Of a stretch of DNA of 64,000 nt, positions 12,501-24,600 are shown piece by piece. Within the stretch, counting starts at the first letter, position 1; the number at the start of each line of letters is the position of its first letter. The notes under the pieces were generated by a model. The model worked only from the letters and a program-made list of their open reading frames with translations, was not told the DNA's origin and did not search any database. This DNA comes from Anseranas semipalmata (taxonomy: Eukaryota; Chordata; Aves; Anseriformes; Anseranatidae): positions 724,127 to 788,126 of the forward strand of contig VXAA01000634.1 of assembly GCA_013399115.1 (NCBI GenBank), written 5' to 3'. Position numbers and translations under genes: made by a program.

Positions 12501-14820
12501 GTGCCCTTTTTCAGAAACTACACAGCACTTTGTTCCTTTCTGCTGGGGTTCATGTTTTGGTAGTCAGGAAATGGATGCATTAGAACCTCTAACTAAAGGT
12601 TATAACCTAGAGTCTAAAGGCTCTAACTAAAACCAAATACAGGCATACTAAACAGTTCTACAATTATCAGATGGATTGCACTTTTTCTTAGCTGCTTCAT
12701 GCCCTTTGATTCCTCTCAGACAGTGTTTCTAGCAGTCCAGACCTCTGAGCAGCTGCCACTTTGAACCTGGTTTCTTAAAAGAAAGAGCATTAATGCAGTC
12801 AGTGTCTGCCAATAAAGCCAGTAAGCTCTGAAGTTTTAAGAATTTGAACTGGGGGTGCGTGCGGGAGGGGAAAAGGCAAGGAGGAAAAGAGGCTACCACC
12901 CCTATTGATGGGAAGACCTTTATGCTCACACCTTGTTAGAAACCAGAAGTTCCACTAAAACAGAAGGGAAACCGTTTCACTTTGATTAGGTTTGCCAGAG
13001 AACTACTTACTAACAGAAACCCCCCTACAAACTTGCTACACAAAAGCTTCCTTCATTCTCTAAATACGACTTTTCAGCAACATTATCCCAATGATTATAT
13101 TCAGCCTTAAATCAGGCTTTCAACCCCAAACTGCTCTTCGCAACCAGAAACTAAGCAGGAGATGCTTAGGACTGTCAGCATGCAGAAACCCTTGCTGTGC
13201 TTAGCTCCAACAGCGAGAGCTGAGCCTTCTGGAAAAGGTGACCTTTACAATCTGGCACCTAAGCAGCACACAGTGCTGCCTCTTGTAATTCTAGTCTGAA
13301 AGTCTGTACTACCAGAAAGGAAAACTCCACATTTTTTCCTTAGACAGGACAGAAAGGAGGAAAAATATGCTGGTACAAGACAGCAAAGGTTGACATATCT
13401 TCTCTCCATTGTATGTTATTGAAAGGTATCTGTCCATCATGTACAGTTTTAAACTGTACTGCTGCCAATGGGTGTGCATACTTTTTGTGCAGAGCACTGG
13501 ATACTATTTTTGTGACCAAAAAATTCCTTTGTTACCACCGGGATGCTATTCATCTATTTCAGGCTAAGTTAAGGTAGGGCTATCTAGCTAATGATAGGGT
13601 CTATCACAGTACCATGAAGAAAACTGGTCTTGTCAAGCCTGTTCTTTAACCCTGTGTAATTGGGCTAGACAGTTTGTACCACACAAAATAATTGTACATA
13701 TACTTCCAGTGAGGTGACAACTAAGAAGAGAGCTGTACTTTTCAGCAACTATAAATCATGGCAGACAGAGGGGAGTGAGTAGAGAATACCAAATACATTC
13801 CTCACCCCTTCGGTACAGCATAGCATATAAATTGAGCACCTAGTGCAGAGCTCATGGGCAATAAAAAGCTAACTGTAACATGATTCAGCAAGGAGCATAA
13901 GGTCGTGCTTAATTTCAAGTATTTGATTAGGACCTCGTGGCTTCCATAATACTTGTTCAGGAGCTGTAATAGTTCTGTAAATACCCCACTGAACTCAGGC
14001 CAAGCAAATGCAAATGTCATAATCACATCTCAGAAATACATCTCAGGGATGACCTTAACTGCAGCCTTACACTCTTCTCCTGTTTCCCAGGGAAAGAAGC
14101 ACAGCACAAGAAGCAAAAATTTACTACTTACAAATATCACCCAGAACAAATCCTGCCATCTCCAGACACGGTCTAGCTAGGCCAAGAAGCACACTTCCAT
14201 GTCACTGATCTAGAGCAAGCCCTGCATTTCCTTTCCTCTAACCATAACCACTGTGGACCACATCCCTGCAACAAGAAATAATTCACATTGGTCTGGGATA
14301 AAAAAAATGCACCAAACATGACATGCTGCCACCTTCTGATTCAGTAGGGGATTGACCTAAGAAACCTGCAAAGCTGCACCAAGTTGCAGCTGGACCGAGT
14401 GCATTTACACACTCACTGCTGCCAAAAGGGAACAGCAGTCTTTGTATTCATCTCACATTATGAAAAAGTCACCCAGGAAAGAAAAATATATATTTTTTCC
14501 CTTGATTAGCAATTTGAATGAGGTCAGTGAGGACTCTCTGAGAACTAGGGGCAGCACACCTGAACACAGGGATGGGAGAGAGAAAAGGGAGGGTCACACC
14601 ATCCCACAGCAGAAGAACACTGAATGGCCTCAGCTGTATCATCTAAACCTACTTTAAGGGATGTGAAAAGGCAAATGATGGAAAAATAGTCTACTCTTTG
14701 CAGTGGAAGTGCTCAAACAAGGCAAAATTGCAGTGATGACTATGAAATGCAAATTCTTCAGGACACTCCACAAAACCATAGCGAACCACCCAACACACTC
14801 AGCTTTTGCTTATGACTTAC
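3587..14820. other. Long gene-free stretch, possibly intronic to a leftward transcript
   Basis: No reading frame has recognisable protein features. Homopolymer runs are mostly A on the plus strand (for example near 7,692, 8,461, 9,234 and 11,861), so T on the minus strand. This is the pattern of introns transcribed leftward. An AATAAA on the minus strand at 8,433-8,438 is a possible polyadenylation site but has no other support. An 84-codon open frame at 6,991-7,245 (+) lacks an ATG start and known motifs and I do not call it. No repeats stood out apart from short A-rich runs. Confidence 0.45.
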
Positions 14821-14981
14821 CTGTCATTAAAGTGACTATTCAACTCTCCAGTGTCACTCTGTCTCGCAACAAGTGCTTCCGAAAGCATAAAGTGTATTTA
14901 TTCGGAAAAAAGTTCACCCTCCTTGAAACCCAGTGCGAAGAAGCATCACCCTTAACACTATCAGCTTGAGAATCACATTAT
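14821..14981 (-). ncRNA. Candidate exon of an unannotated divergent non-coding transcript
   Basis: On the minus strand this 161-base segment follows a long, almost pure pyrimidine tract ending in ccag and precedes a perfect consensus donor (ACAG|gtaagt, exon end 14,821). All three frames contain stops, so it would be a non-coding exon. It lies in a region whose base asymmetry also points to leftward transcription. It is predicted from splice signals only; chance pairing cannot be excluded. Confidence 0.3.
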
Positions 14982-15795
14982 CTGGGGGGAGGGTGGGAGA
15001 GGGAGGAAGAGGAAGCCCGAGGGGAAGAAAACAGCACTGAAAGAGGAACAAACACACAAACATGAACAACAATGGGGAAAAGCAGCCAGACACATATCTT
15101 TTGGGAGACTGGAAGAAAAATTCTTGGCTTCTAAGAACTTTAGTTTCCCTTTTTCCCCCTCCCCCCCATCTTCTGTCATTAACTAATTAAAAACATTTTG
15201 GAATAATACTTTCAGGGAGTTTCCTGTTTACCAGTAATAACACAGTGAGCCAATAAACTCAGTGGCCTGAAGTACCTGGCCTTGGCATACGCTCAGTCCA
15301 GAATACAGTAATTACCTCGTAAACAGGAAGCACACTACTTACTGCCAGTGCACCCAGGCGCAGGAACAAAAGGCACACAGAAACTGTACTTCTGCACTAG
15401 CAACCCCTGCAGCCTACATAAGGTGTAAATTGGAAATTAAACCAAGTACAAATAATACTTCATGGCTATCTGTGCCAAAAAGCGTTTGCCAGCACTCTCT
15501 GAAGCTTTCTTTAAAAATCACAATTTTCTTTTAATTGAAAACACCTTCCATGGGCTGACATAGCCAAAGTAATTTCAAGCATTGCCTAAAATCCTTTCTA
15601 AGGTTACTGTGCATAACCAGATTAGAGCAAGGTAGAGGAAATTTTTGTTATAACCTCCACCTTACTGCTACAGGGCTCTAGGCAAATTACAAGGGTTAGT
15701 GCGCACACAATCTGAAAAGTATCGGACTTTACAGGAAGGATGTTTGTGGTAACATTATCCAAATGTAAAGGCACATCAGTAAAAGACATACATAC

Positions 15796-17068
15796 CACGA
15801 TCCAGCTACGTGAATGGCTCCCTGCTGACGTGCAACATATCTGTACGAGTCTGCCTTTTGAGAAGAGCAGGAGCAGCAACAAGTCTTGTCCTGAAGTCTG
15901 GAAAACAAATTCTTAATCAATGGATTTTGCATTTTAATCCAACTCAGATAAACTAACCGACTTTAAAAAAGTGATATCCCCACCTCATCTTGCTTCTCTA
16001 CAGTTTCAAGTTATACAGGCTACGACAGGCCTATGAACAAATCATTTTTAAAGAAAACGTACTTCTTGAGCAGTCAGCAACAATCCCTACTCAATCCCCT
16101 GACAGACAGCAAAATGCCTGCACACAAAAGCAGGCCCAGATCTCATCTCGGACCTAGAAAATGGATTATTCTTAGTCACCATAGTCGCTCCTCAAACGAG
16201 GCCTGTCTCTAATGAACAGTCTTCAGAGAATGCCCATCAGCAGCCACTTGCAAAAAGACACAGACAAACAGATTAACACCGAGATGTTATGAAGACCATT
16301 TAAAGGAGGAATTTCCAGTGCCTTGACCTGGTTCTGAAGGGCTCTCTGTAGACACCAAGTGAATTCTTCTACATTCCTTTTAGAATAGGCCTGGACAAAG
16401 CAAAGCAATTAGCCGTTCCTCAAAATAGGAACATCTACCAAATTTGGTATATTTGGTAGACATCTACCAAATCTCCATCACACCAAGAACTAAAAGGAAA
16501 CCCACTGCCAAGCTTAGAACCCCCTTTTTCCTCCCTTCTCTACTGGGATTTGGTATATTGTAACCTATGGGGGAAGCCACAGCTACAAGCTGCTTCACTG
16601 CACCAGAGTCACTCTTACCATATAATTTTTGAACAAGTCCTCATCAATAACAGAACTGCAAAGTGACTAAGGTTGGAAGGGACCTCTGGTATGGTTTAGT
16701 TTTGTTCTCCTATTCAAAAGGATCATCATGGTGAGGGTGGGCCAAAGCCACTACACCCTCAAGAAACATTTCAGCAGCTATCCTCACCTGCCTACTTCTA
16801 TTTTGCTTCTAAAACACACTATAGTAAAGGTGCTAGATTTACACTACCAATATTTGAACTTCATACCACACTGAAGGGATGAAACCCACCAACAGGGCTA
16901 CACCTGGCTTTAAAGCATAGCCTTCTCCAAGGCTATGCAAGATTCAAAGAGGACACAAATTGCAGTTCCTTCTAAGTGCCCTTCCTGTTAACTCACTTCA
17001 ATGGTACCATCTAGTGGATTACACATAGTCTGGCAGGTTTTTTGGTCGGTTATCTCTCAGATTAGTTT
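15796..17068 (-). ncRNA. Further candidate minus-strand exons (16,997-17,068; 16,619-16,655; 15,796-15,897)
   Basis: Three short segments have both splice signals on the minus strand. 16,997-17,068 follows a T10-CCTGTTTACAG acceptor and precedes GAA|gtgagt. 16,619-16,655 lies between ctttgcag and ATG|gtaaga. 15,796-15,897 lies between ttttccag and GTG|gtatgt. The first is closed in all frames and the other two are short enough to be open by chance. They fit a spliced leftward transcript starting in the YTHDC1 CpG island, but no homology supports them. Confidence 0.22.
16668..16700 (-). repeat. Possible CR1 fragment
   Basis: The bases 'aaggttggaagggacctctgg' match the conserved start of antisense CR1 3' ends. 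Similarity fades soon after, so this would be a very short or heavily diverged remnant. Confidence 0.35.
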
Positions 17069-18254
17069 CTGTAAACAGGAAAAAAAAAAACGGTAAAGCA
17101 ATACCATACAGTAATTTCTAGTAAAATGAGAGAATGCAGGTATTGCTCAGGAATAAGGCATGCGAAGTAAACCTGTTGTGTGCATTCCAGTGGCTGAAAG
17201 GCACTCCACAAGCTGCTTACCCAACTGATGTGACAGGAACACATACACACAAGAGTTGCTTTGCAGTCTTTGACTACAGAATCAAGAGCTAAGTGTCAGC
17301 AAAACTGCTAGGGTCAAGTCCCGCATATTTCACGAGATACAATTCCAGAGAAAGGATAAAGACTCACAGATGAGTAAATGTTGAATCAGTTATAACACCA
17401 TAGCAGTAACAACCTTTATTCAGATCAGGAAGCCACTACAAAATTGAAGAACATTTACCTTTCTATCTCTTGTAAGCAGCACGTTCATCTCAGCATTTTT
17501 TTTCCTCTTCACCTAATTCTAGGTTCTATCATCTCCCTGCAGAAGTATTGTAGTTCTTCACTGGATGTTTTTATCCTCTATTTGGGATTTGCTTTGACAG
17601 TTTTGAAGCAAGACGGACAATACTGACCAATGTCATAGGGCACATTTTGTACTCTAGTCTTCATCACTGAAAAGGAAAGATGCTCCCTCATGACATTTTA
17701 GGCATGCTAACCAACAGGCACTGGGCTTACCAGACATTTTTACTAACCTGTCCAACCTGCAAGAGTAGGCAAACACACTGAAGATCACAAGTGAAACACC
17801 CCCAGAACGACATTGCTCCGGAGGTAGGAAGTCAAGGCATTGGGCTGACTGGCTGCACCCATCAGACTACGCTAGCAAAGACCTGCAGTCTGAGAACAAG
17901 ACAAATTGTCACTCAGTCTACAGCAGCCATCACCATGCAATGCAACCTCTCTGAGGGGGGTGGAATAATCTGATAGAGCTTTTGTAAGGGTAACAGGCTA
18001 GCTAATAGGATTTAAAATACCACAGTGCACAATATGAGCTCTCTGTTAATTGTGAGTTACGTACAGCCCTAATAAAATACTGTAGGGCACTCAAGTACCC
18101 AGGCTGCCTCACAATCTGCCTGAAAGGGTAACTAAAACAGGGGCAATAACAGTTTTTGCCTAGGCTATGGTAGGAAAGTATGCACTAATCCCAAGTTCCT
18201 TTAGAAAATAATTTGGCTTGATAAAACACACTTCCTCTATATTTAAGCAGAGAT

Positions 18255-18573
18255 GTTACAAAATAAGCTGAACATTGCAAGGAGAAAAACAGTAACAATG
18301 ACAAAATTATATTTGAGAAAAAAATACAGAACATCTGCAGACACTCCTGATGTAGGCCTACAAGCCATTCACACAGGTAAGAAAAACCCAGTGAGCAGCA
18401 ACTCCCAACAACGGGGAAGGCCACAACTGTTTCACCCCACTCAGGACCCACGACAAAAGCTCTAACACCTCAGGCAGCCATCGCAGCAGCACAGGAACGC
18501 CAAGCAACAGGGGCTTTCCCCTCACGCTGAAGGGGCAGAAACCTATTTTTTTCCTTCCCTGTACTCTTTATTT
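18255..18573. repeat. Copy A of a 319-base duplicated segment left of YTHDC1
   Basis: These bases recur at 18,787-19,105 with a constant offset of 532, no indels and five differences, all transitions. The copy ends at a single N (18,574), exactly at the end of the first unit of a 21-base tandem repeat. Divergence of about 1.6 percent with identical length looks like two alleles of one locus rather than a genomic duplication. Confidence 0.9.
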
Positions 18574-18686
18574 NGCGGAGCGTAAACAAAGCGGTGCATT
18601 CTGGGGAGGGGGAATCGTTACGCGCAGGAAGAGGGCGCCGCCATCTTAGGCGCTCGACGCGTCGCGGCGGCGGCGGCGGTGGCGGG

Positions 18687-21600
18687 ATGGCGGCGGATAG
18701 CCGGGAGGAGAAAGGTACCCGGTGGGCGGGGGTAGCGATTAGCTAGGCCCCGGGTTGCGGGGGGGGGGTTCGGGCAGGGAGGCTCNGTTACAAAATAAGC
18801 TGAACGTTACAAGGAGAAAAACAGTAACAACAACAAAATTATATTTGAGAAAAAAATACAGAACATCTGCAGACACTCCTGATGTAAGCCTACAAGCCAT
18901 TCACACAGGTAAGAAAAACCCAGTGAGCAGCAACTCCCAACAACGGGGAAGGCCACAACTGTTTCACCCCACTCAGGACCCACGACAAAAGCTCTAACAC
19001 CTCAGGCAGCCATCGCAGCAGCACAGGAACGCCAAGCAACAGGGGCTTTCCCCTCACGCTGAAGGGGCAGAAACCTATTTTTTTCCTTCCCTGTACTCTT
19101 TATTTCCTTCCCTGTACTCTTTATTTCCTTCCCTGTAGCTCATCCCCCAGCGCAGACGGCGGCCCACAGCCGCGCTGAGAGACAAGCCCAGCACGCAGCA
19201 CCGCCGCCCGCCCGCCGCCAGCGGGCAGCAATGGCGGAACCCCCTCAGCACACACGGCTGCGCACGCGCACGCCGCGCTGCGCGGGAAGCTCTTACGCGC
19301 GCGCCCCGCTCCCCCGCCCCCTGCCACCGCGCATGCGCCGCCGGGCGCCGTCCCGTTCTCTCTCCCCCCCCNGGTTCGGGCAGGGAGGCTCACCCCCCCC
19401 CGGCCGAGCCATCCGCTCCCTACGGGGCCTGGTGGGTTGCAGGCGCTGCGCCTTGGCCCTGCGAGGCGTCCGTGAGGGGAGCGGAGGGGCGGCGGGCCCG
19501 GGAGGCCCTCTTCGGGGGCGGCTAACGTCGCCCCTGAGGGGCGCTACGTGTGGGCAGACGCTTCCCGAGGGCCCCGGGGTGCTGGAGGGGACGGGGCCGC
19601 GGCCCCGGAACGTGCTGGGCCGGCGGCGGCGGGCTCCGGGCAGGGTGACTGGAGCAGCGGGGACGGGAGAAAGTCAAAGAGCAAGAAGTTTCACGGTGCT
19701 GCTGATTATCTCGTAGCAGAAGGTAGCTGCTTTTCTTCAGTTTTGCTCGGATCCCTAGCCACGTTTTCGGTGGGATTTTCTCCCAAGAGACGTAGTTACT
19801 TTAGCAAGCAGAAGCTGGTATTGCGATGTTCTTTTGGTGCTTTCTGCTTGGTTTTACTGTCTTGCTGCGGTCAACTAAGCTTACTGGGCACTGTGGCTAA
19901 ATAAGTTTGAAATAAAAGAATTGAACGTTTCTAGGGCAACATCCATTCTGAACACTCAGACCTGCCTGTCACTGTATGCAGGAGCTTAAGTGATCCACGT
20001 GCTGTCTGTGAGGTTGTATGAATCAGTCCTCACTAAATTGACCTTAAAGATATGAAAACATGCATCAGATGTAGAAGATTGCTGTCTGGTGGTTAGCACA
20101 GATAATAACAGTGTTATAAAAAAGGTAAAGGATCACAGTGGTGGTGTGGGTTGGTTTGCATCATTTTGGATTTCTATGGAATGCATTTCATGTCAAGCTT
20201 TTTGCAGGATAGATGGCCGTGAAATGTCTCTGGCTGTTTGTCAGAGCAGTGAAAGTTTGCTATGTTTAATATTTATTATGAAACTGGATCACTTGCAAAA
20301 TTCCTACTAGATTTTATTAGAGCTGATCAGTAAAATTATTTCTAATATTTGATTCTTAGCTTTATTTTTGTAAGATTGGTGGGGTAGGATATAATTGGGT
20401 TGTTCTGAAACAAACCTGAGCTGCCATTCTAGAAAAGCAGTGAAATTGAAATATTTACTATTGGCTTCCTAAATTTTTATTCAAATAACCATTTATCCAA
20501 ATGGGCGTGATTTTTTTTTGTTTAGGATTTTTTTTTTTTAATCGCTGATAGTGGTCAAGCCATGAGTAGCAGACAAGAAATGTTTTTATGTTTTGTATTT
20601 TAATTCGCTTTTAATTTTCTGCCTTGTGAAAGGGCGGATTCTGATTGGATAGCAGGTGTTAATGCACGTCTGTTTGTAACTGAATTTATTTCTACTGTAA
20701 ATGTGATGTTATTTCTATACTACTTTTAAAAGAGAAATGCTGTTTCGCTGCTTAGGGAAAGTGGAAATAAATCTCACTGACCCTTTCAGTTTTAAATTGC
20801 GTGGACTTATCCCCTCTGTTTGCCAACTCAGATTCTTGTTTGGACCCTTCCTTGAATAGATCTAACTCTTTTGGCCAGCAGAGGAAAAACACCCTCCCCA
20901 GGTTACTTTCCTGCTGTTTCAGGTGAGTTAAATTTGTTCATGGAGGGATCCAACACACCCCGGAGTCAACATAAGATGAGTTGCAGGAGAGCCCAGTTGG
21001 GAGTGTCTGTAGTGAAATGGACCCATGTGGACCTTCCCCCTTCAGCAGTGATGAACTGTAAGAAATCTGTCCCTCTACTGTTTTCCTGTTTCTTTTTTTT
21101 CTTTTTTTTTGTGCTTTTCCTGATGCTTATCTTGATCTCTTTGAGATAATTTAGCTGATCAGGTTGAACACTTAACAGTGACAGCTCAGTGAGCAGAATC
21201 GTTTTATGGAAGTCACTTGAGCAGTATGAGCACCTGATACAGGTGGCAGATAGGAACTATGTGGTCAGATTGCCCTTTTTGCATCAGCAGGCTGCTAAAT
21301 AATTCTGGAAATTTCTTAGGAGTCAGATAGATGCATCACAGAAAGGGGGGAAAAACCCTTCCTGCTTCTGTCCTTTGAATACTTATTTAGGGTTCTGACT
21401 ATAAATCAGACCGACCTAACCCTGAAAGGGTTTGTCAGAGAGTGTCAGACTTGCTTATTCCATGAAGTTTTTATTATTTTCTCATTTATTTCTGAACCAG
21501 CTGATATGTTGAGTCTTTTAACACCCCTGAATGCTACTGCAGTAGCTCGGTTAAATATAGTTTACTCAAGTATGCTGTTGCCTCACTAAAACAGAAAGAA

Positions 21601-24600
21601 GGCTGAGGTTCAGTATTTGTGGTCTGAGATGGGTGGTATGTTTAATATTCTAATCCTAGCACAGCTCTTTTTCACTGGTCTCCAGTAACAAAATCTTGTG
21701 TTGTGAACTTGCCTAGTCTTCTGCGGGGAAGCACGATGCAAGCCAGGAAATAGCAACCCATGTTTATCAGTTGCACAGCCATCAGCCTGACTTATATTTC
21801 TCATCATTAAAAGCAAGAATATTTTCTGTGGGTATATAGGTATCTATAAGCATATTCCCAAAAGAATTACAGTGTAGCTTTGTGTTATATTTGAATGCCC
21901 TCTAACTGCAAACTGCCACGGAAAGGCTTGATCCACCTCTCTCTGCACCACTTCCTTTGCATCATCTACGGCAGCTGTACAGTTCAGTGACTACTTCTAC
22001 GTTCCCCTGCCACAGAAAATGTGGAGAAGTGCCAGCGGGGAAGCTAGCACACGTGGTGACTTCAGATTTAGGTGTATATAGTAGAGATAAAATTATAATA
22101 TTAACTTTTCTTTCTGGTGTGGGTTGTGTCTTTTTTTAATACCAAGCTGTAAAACTCATCTTGTGGCACAGCTCAAGATTTGGAGATAAACAACTTGCTG
22201 AACGTTGGATGGCTTTATTTGCCGCTTTAGCCTGATTTTGTCCAGTACACGAATACTGCTGCTTTATAATGTAGTACACTGCACCTTCTACAGACACTGT
22301 CAGTAGCTGAATCCTTGGAATTTGCTCTGCTTTCCTTTCCTGGAACAGAGAAAATAGAATCACTGACAGTAATATAGAGTGAAAGAGTTCAGGAGAAGTA
22401 ATATGAGATTCTAAATTAATAATTTTTCTATTATTTTTCCCTTTGACTGCTTATACTTAGTCTAGTCTTATTTTGAAAGTGATTGAAATATTGATCTGTT
22501 GTCTTACATCTGATGAATCCTTTTACCAGAATCACCACATATCCCAATTGGTTTCTCTCAAAGTGAAGCAGAGCTGGAAGCAGTGACAAGTTTTAAAAGC
22601 TGTGTGACGAAGTGTGGTCATTTACCACTTCTAGCATGAATTTCCCTATTTTTTTGCCCTGATGATCAAAGTGAATTAGATGTAGTTTTTTTGTTTGTTT
22701 GTTGTTTTTTTTGTTTTTGTTTTCAGAGCAAGTCAGAATTAATTATGCAGCAAATAAGTACTTCTTTCCACTTGTCCAGTGGGGTGAACTAGCTTATGAT
22801 CTTGTTGTTAACTTATCTTGCCCTGTTGTGGCTTTTTTCCTTGGAGGTGAATCACAAAATTCCCCTCCTAACACAGCAATAAAAACAAAAATAGCAGGGA
22901 AGGAGAGGGAATAATTTAAGTTGCAAGTTCCTCAGGACTTGGAGTGGAAAGGTCCCTCCTCTTTGCTTATGGCACTTAGACTATCTCCCAGTCTCCTTTT
23001 TCTCAGTTTTTATACAGGCTTTTTTGTTAGGCTTCTATTTGTAGGTTGGCTTTCCTGCAAAGCTTGTGTGATGTGAGGAGCCAAGCTGGACCTTATCCAG
23101 AGGCCTAAATGCATCCTGTGACATGTTTTAGTTCTTTTATTGGTTTTGCTTGATCCATCCAACTGAAATTGTGGAAAAAAAAAAAATAAAGAAAACATTA
23201 ATTTTTGCCATGTGACAGATCTGTAACCCTAAAGGAGATGTTCTGGTTTATAAATACTGGTTCAACTGTAGTTTGCACCTTCAGACTCATTATAGTTGTT
23301 TTTAACTTTTTTGTTTTCAGATGGTGAACTAAACGTTCTGGATGACATTTTGACTGATGCTCCTGACCAAGATGATGAGTTATATAATCCCGATAGCGAG
23401 CAAGATAAAAGTGAGAAAAAGGGTAGGTGACTTTGGTAGTGGATGTTCTATACAAAAGTAAATGATTACAAAAAAAATCTTAGTAGGGTTAAAGTCTTTG
23501 AAGAAGCAGTTTTTATAACCTGCTTCAAAGAGCGAGAGTCCAAAAAAGTCTTTATTTCATGGGGATCTACTTTTTTGCCCAACATCCCAGACAAACATTT
23601 AACTAGGTTTCTTTTCATCTCAGAAGCGATTGTGGAGTCTGCCTTGTCATGATTGTATTTGCCGTTAGAAAAAGGCTGCACTGTTTGCTTTAATGAAGTG
23701 AAATGGAAATGGAGCTAGGGAGTCCCAAAGTCTCCTTCTGGCTCAGTTGTTAGTTTGACTTTAGACCAATCCCATAAGCATTGGATTTAGTGTTCCTGTA
23801 CATAAAATTTAGAAAACACCTACCAAAACCTAAAGGATTAGTTGGATATCCTCAAGGATTACTATCCTAAAGGATAGGAACATGCTTGTTCTAGAACATT
23901 AGCTGGTCCTAACAAGCAGTTTTGAATGTTGTTGCAAAGCTTACACCTGGATGATGGTACCTGTGACTGCAACAGGGGATTTGCCAAAAGTAGAGAAAGT
24001 AGGAGTCTCTGCAGAGTTTTTGGTGTTACATGTAAAATAACATTGAGCTTGATATCTCTTTTTATTTAAGGATCAAAAAGAAAAAGTGACAGGATGGAAA
24101 ACGCTGAAAGCAAGAGACAAAAACCTTCTGTGCATTCATCAAGGCAGATGATGCCAAAGCCTCCTAGTTCATCAGTTAGCAATAACAAGAGAATAGTGAG
24201 TACAAAAGGAAAGCCAGTATCAGAATACAAGAATGAGGAGTATCAGAGGTCTGATAGAAACAAGCGTCCAGATGGTGATCGAAAGACACGCATGTCAAGC
24301 AGTTCCAGGGATCCTTATAAAGGACAGCCAGAAAAGACTTGCATGAGGAAGAGGGATATTGACAGAAGGGCGAAGTCTTCCACACCAGATGGTTCAGAGG
24401 TATTAAATGTTCTTGCTGCCTTATAAATAAAACAATTATGAGACTTTTATAAGGCACATTCTCTTAGGACTGTGTGTGCATCCTGACAATGTTATATGAC
24501 CGCTGATTCACTTTCTCTTTAAACATCAGAGAATCAGACACGATGTGGATAGAAGACCAAGCAGATCCAGCCATTCTTCTAAAGAAGAGGTGAACTCTGA

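Larger units (their letters stand above)
18574..19680 (+). promoter_or_regulatory. YTHDC1: CpG-island promoter of YTHDC1 (order scrambled in this assembly)
   Basis: The region is CpG-dense and TATA-less. A YY1-type element (GCCGCCATCTT) lies at 18,637-18,647, 40 bases before the start codon. Two NRF1-type elements lie at 19,260-19,269 and 19,329-19,338 (the palindrome GCGCATGCGC). These motifs are typical of housekeeping, often bidirectional, promoters. Single N joins occur at 18,574, 18,786 and 19,372. The 19 bases before the second N (18,767-18,785) repeat immediately after the third (19,373-19,391). The likely true order is 18,573 to 19,106-19,371, then 18,575-18,785, then 19,392 onward, which puts the NRF1 sites directly upstream of exon 1. 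Confidence 0.8.

Noticed and set aside
16223..16408. Minus-strand frame AYSKRNVEEFTWC... after a good acceptor
   Set aside because: It reads like protein, but there is no convincing donor, no recognisable family and no phase link to neighbouring candidate exons.
19231..19716. 161-codon plus-strand open frame in the CpG island
   Set aside because: It is Arg/Gly/Pro-rich from GC content, crosses an N join, and lies in promoter/intron 1 of YTHDC1.
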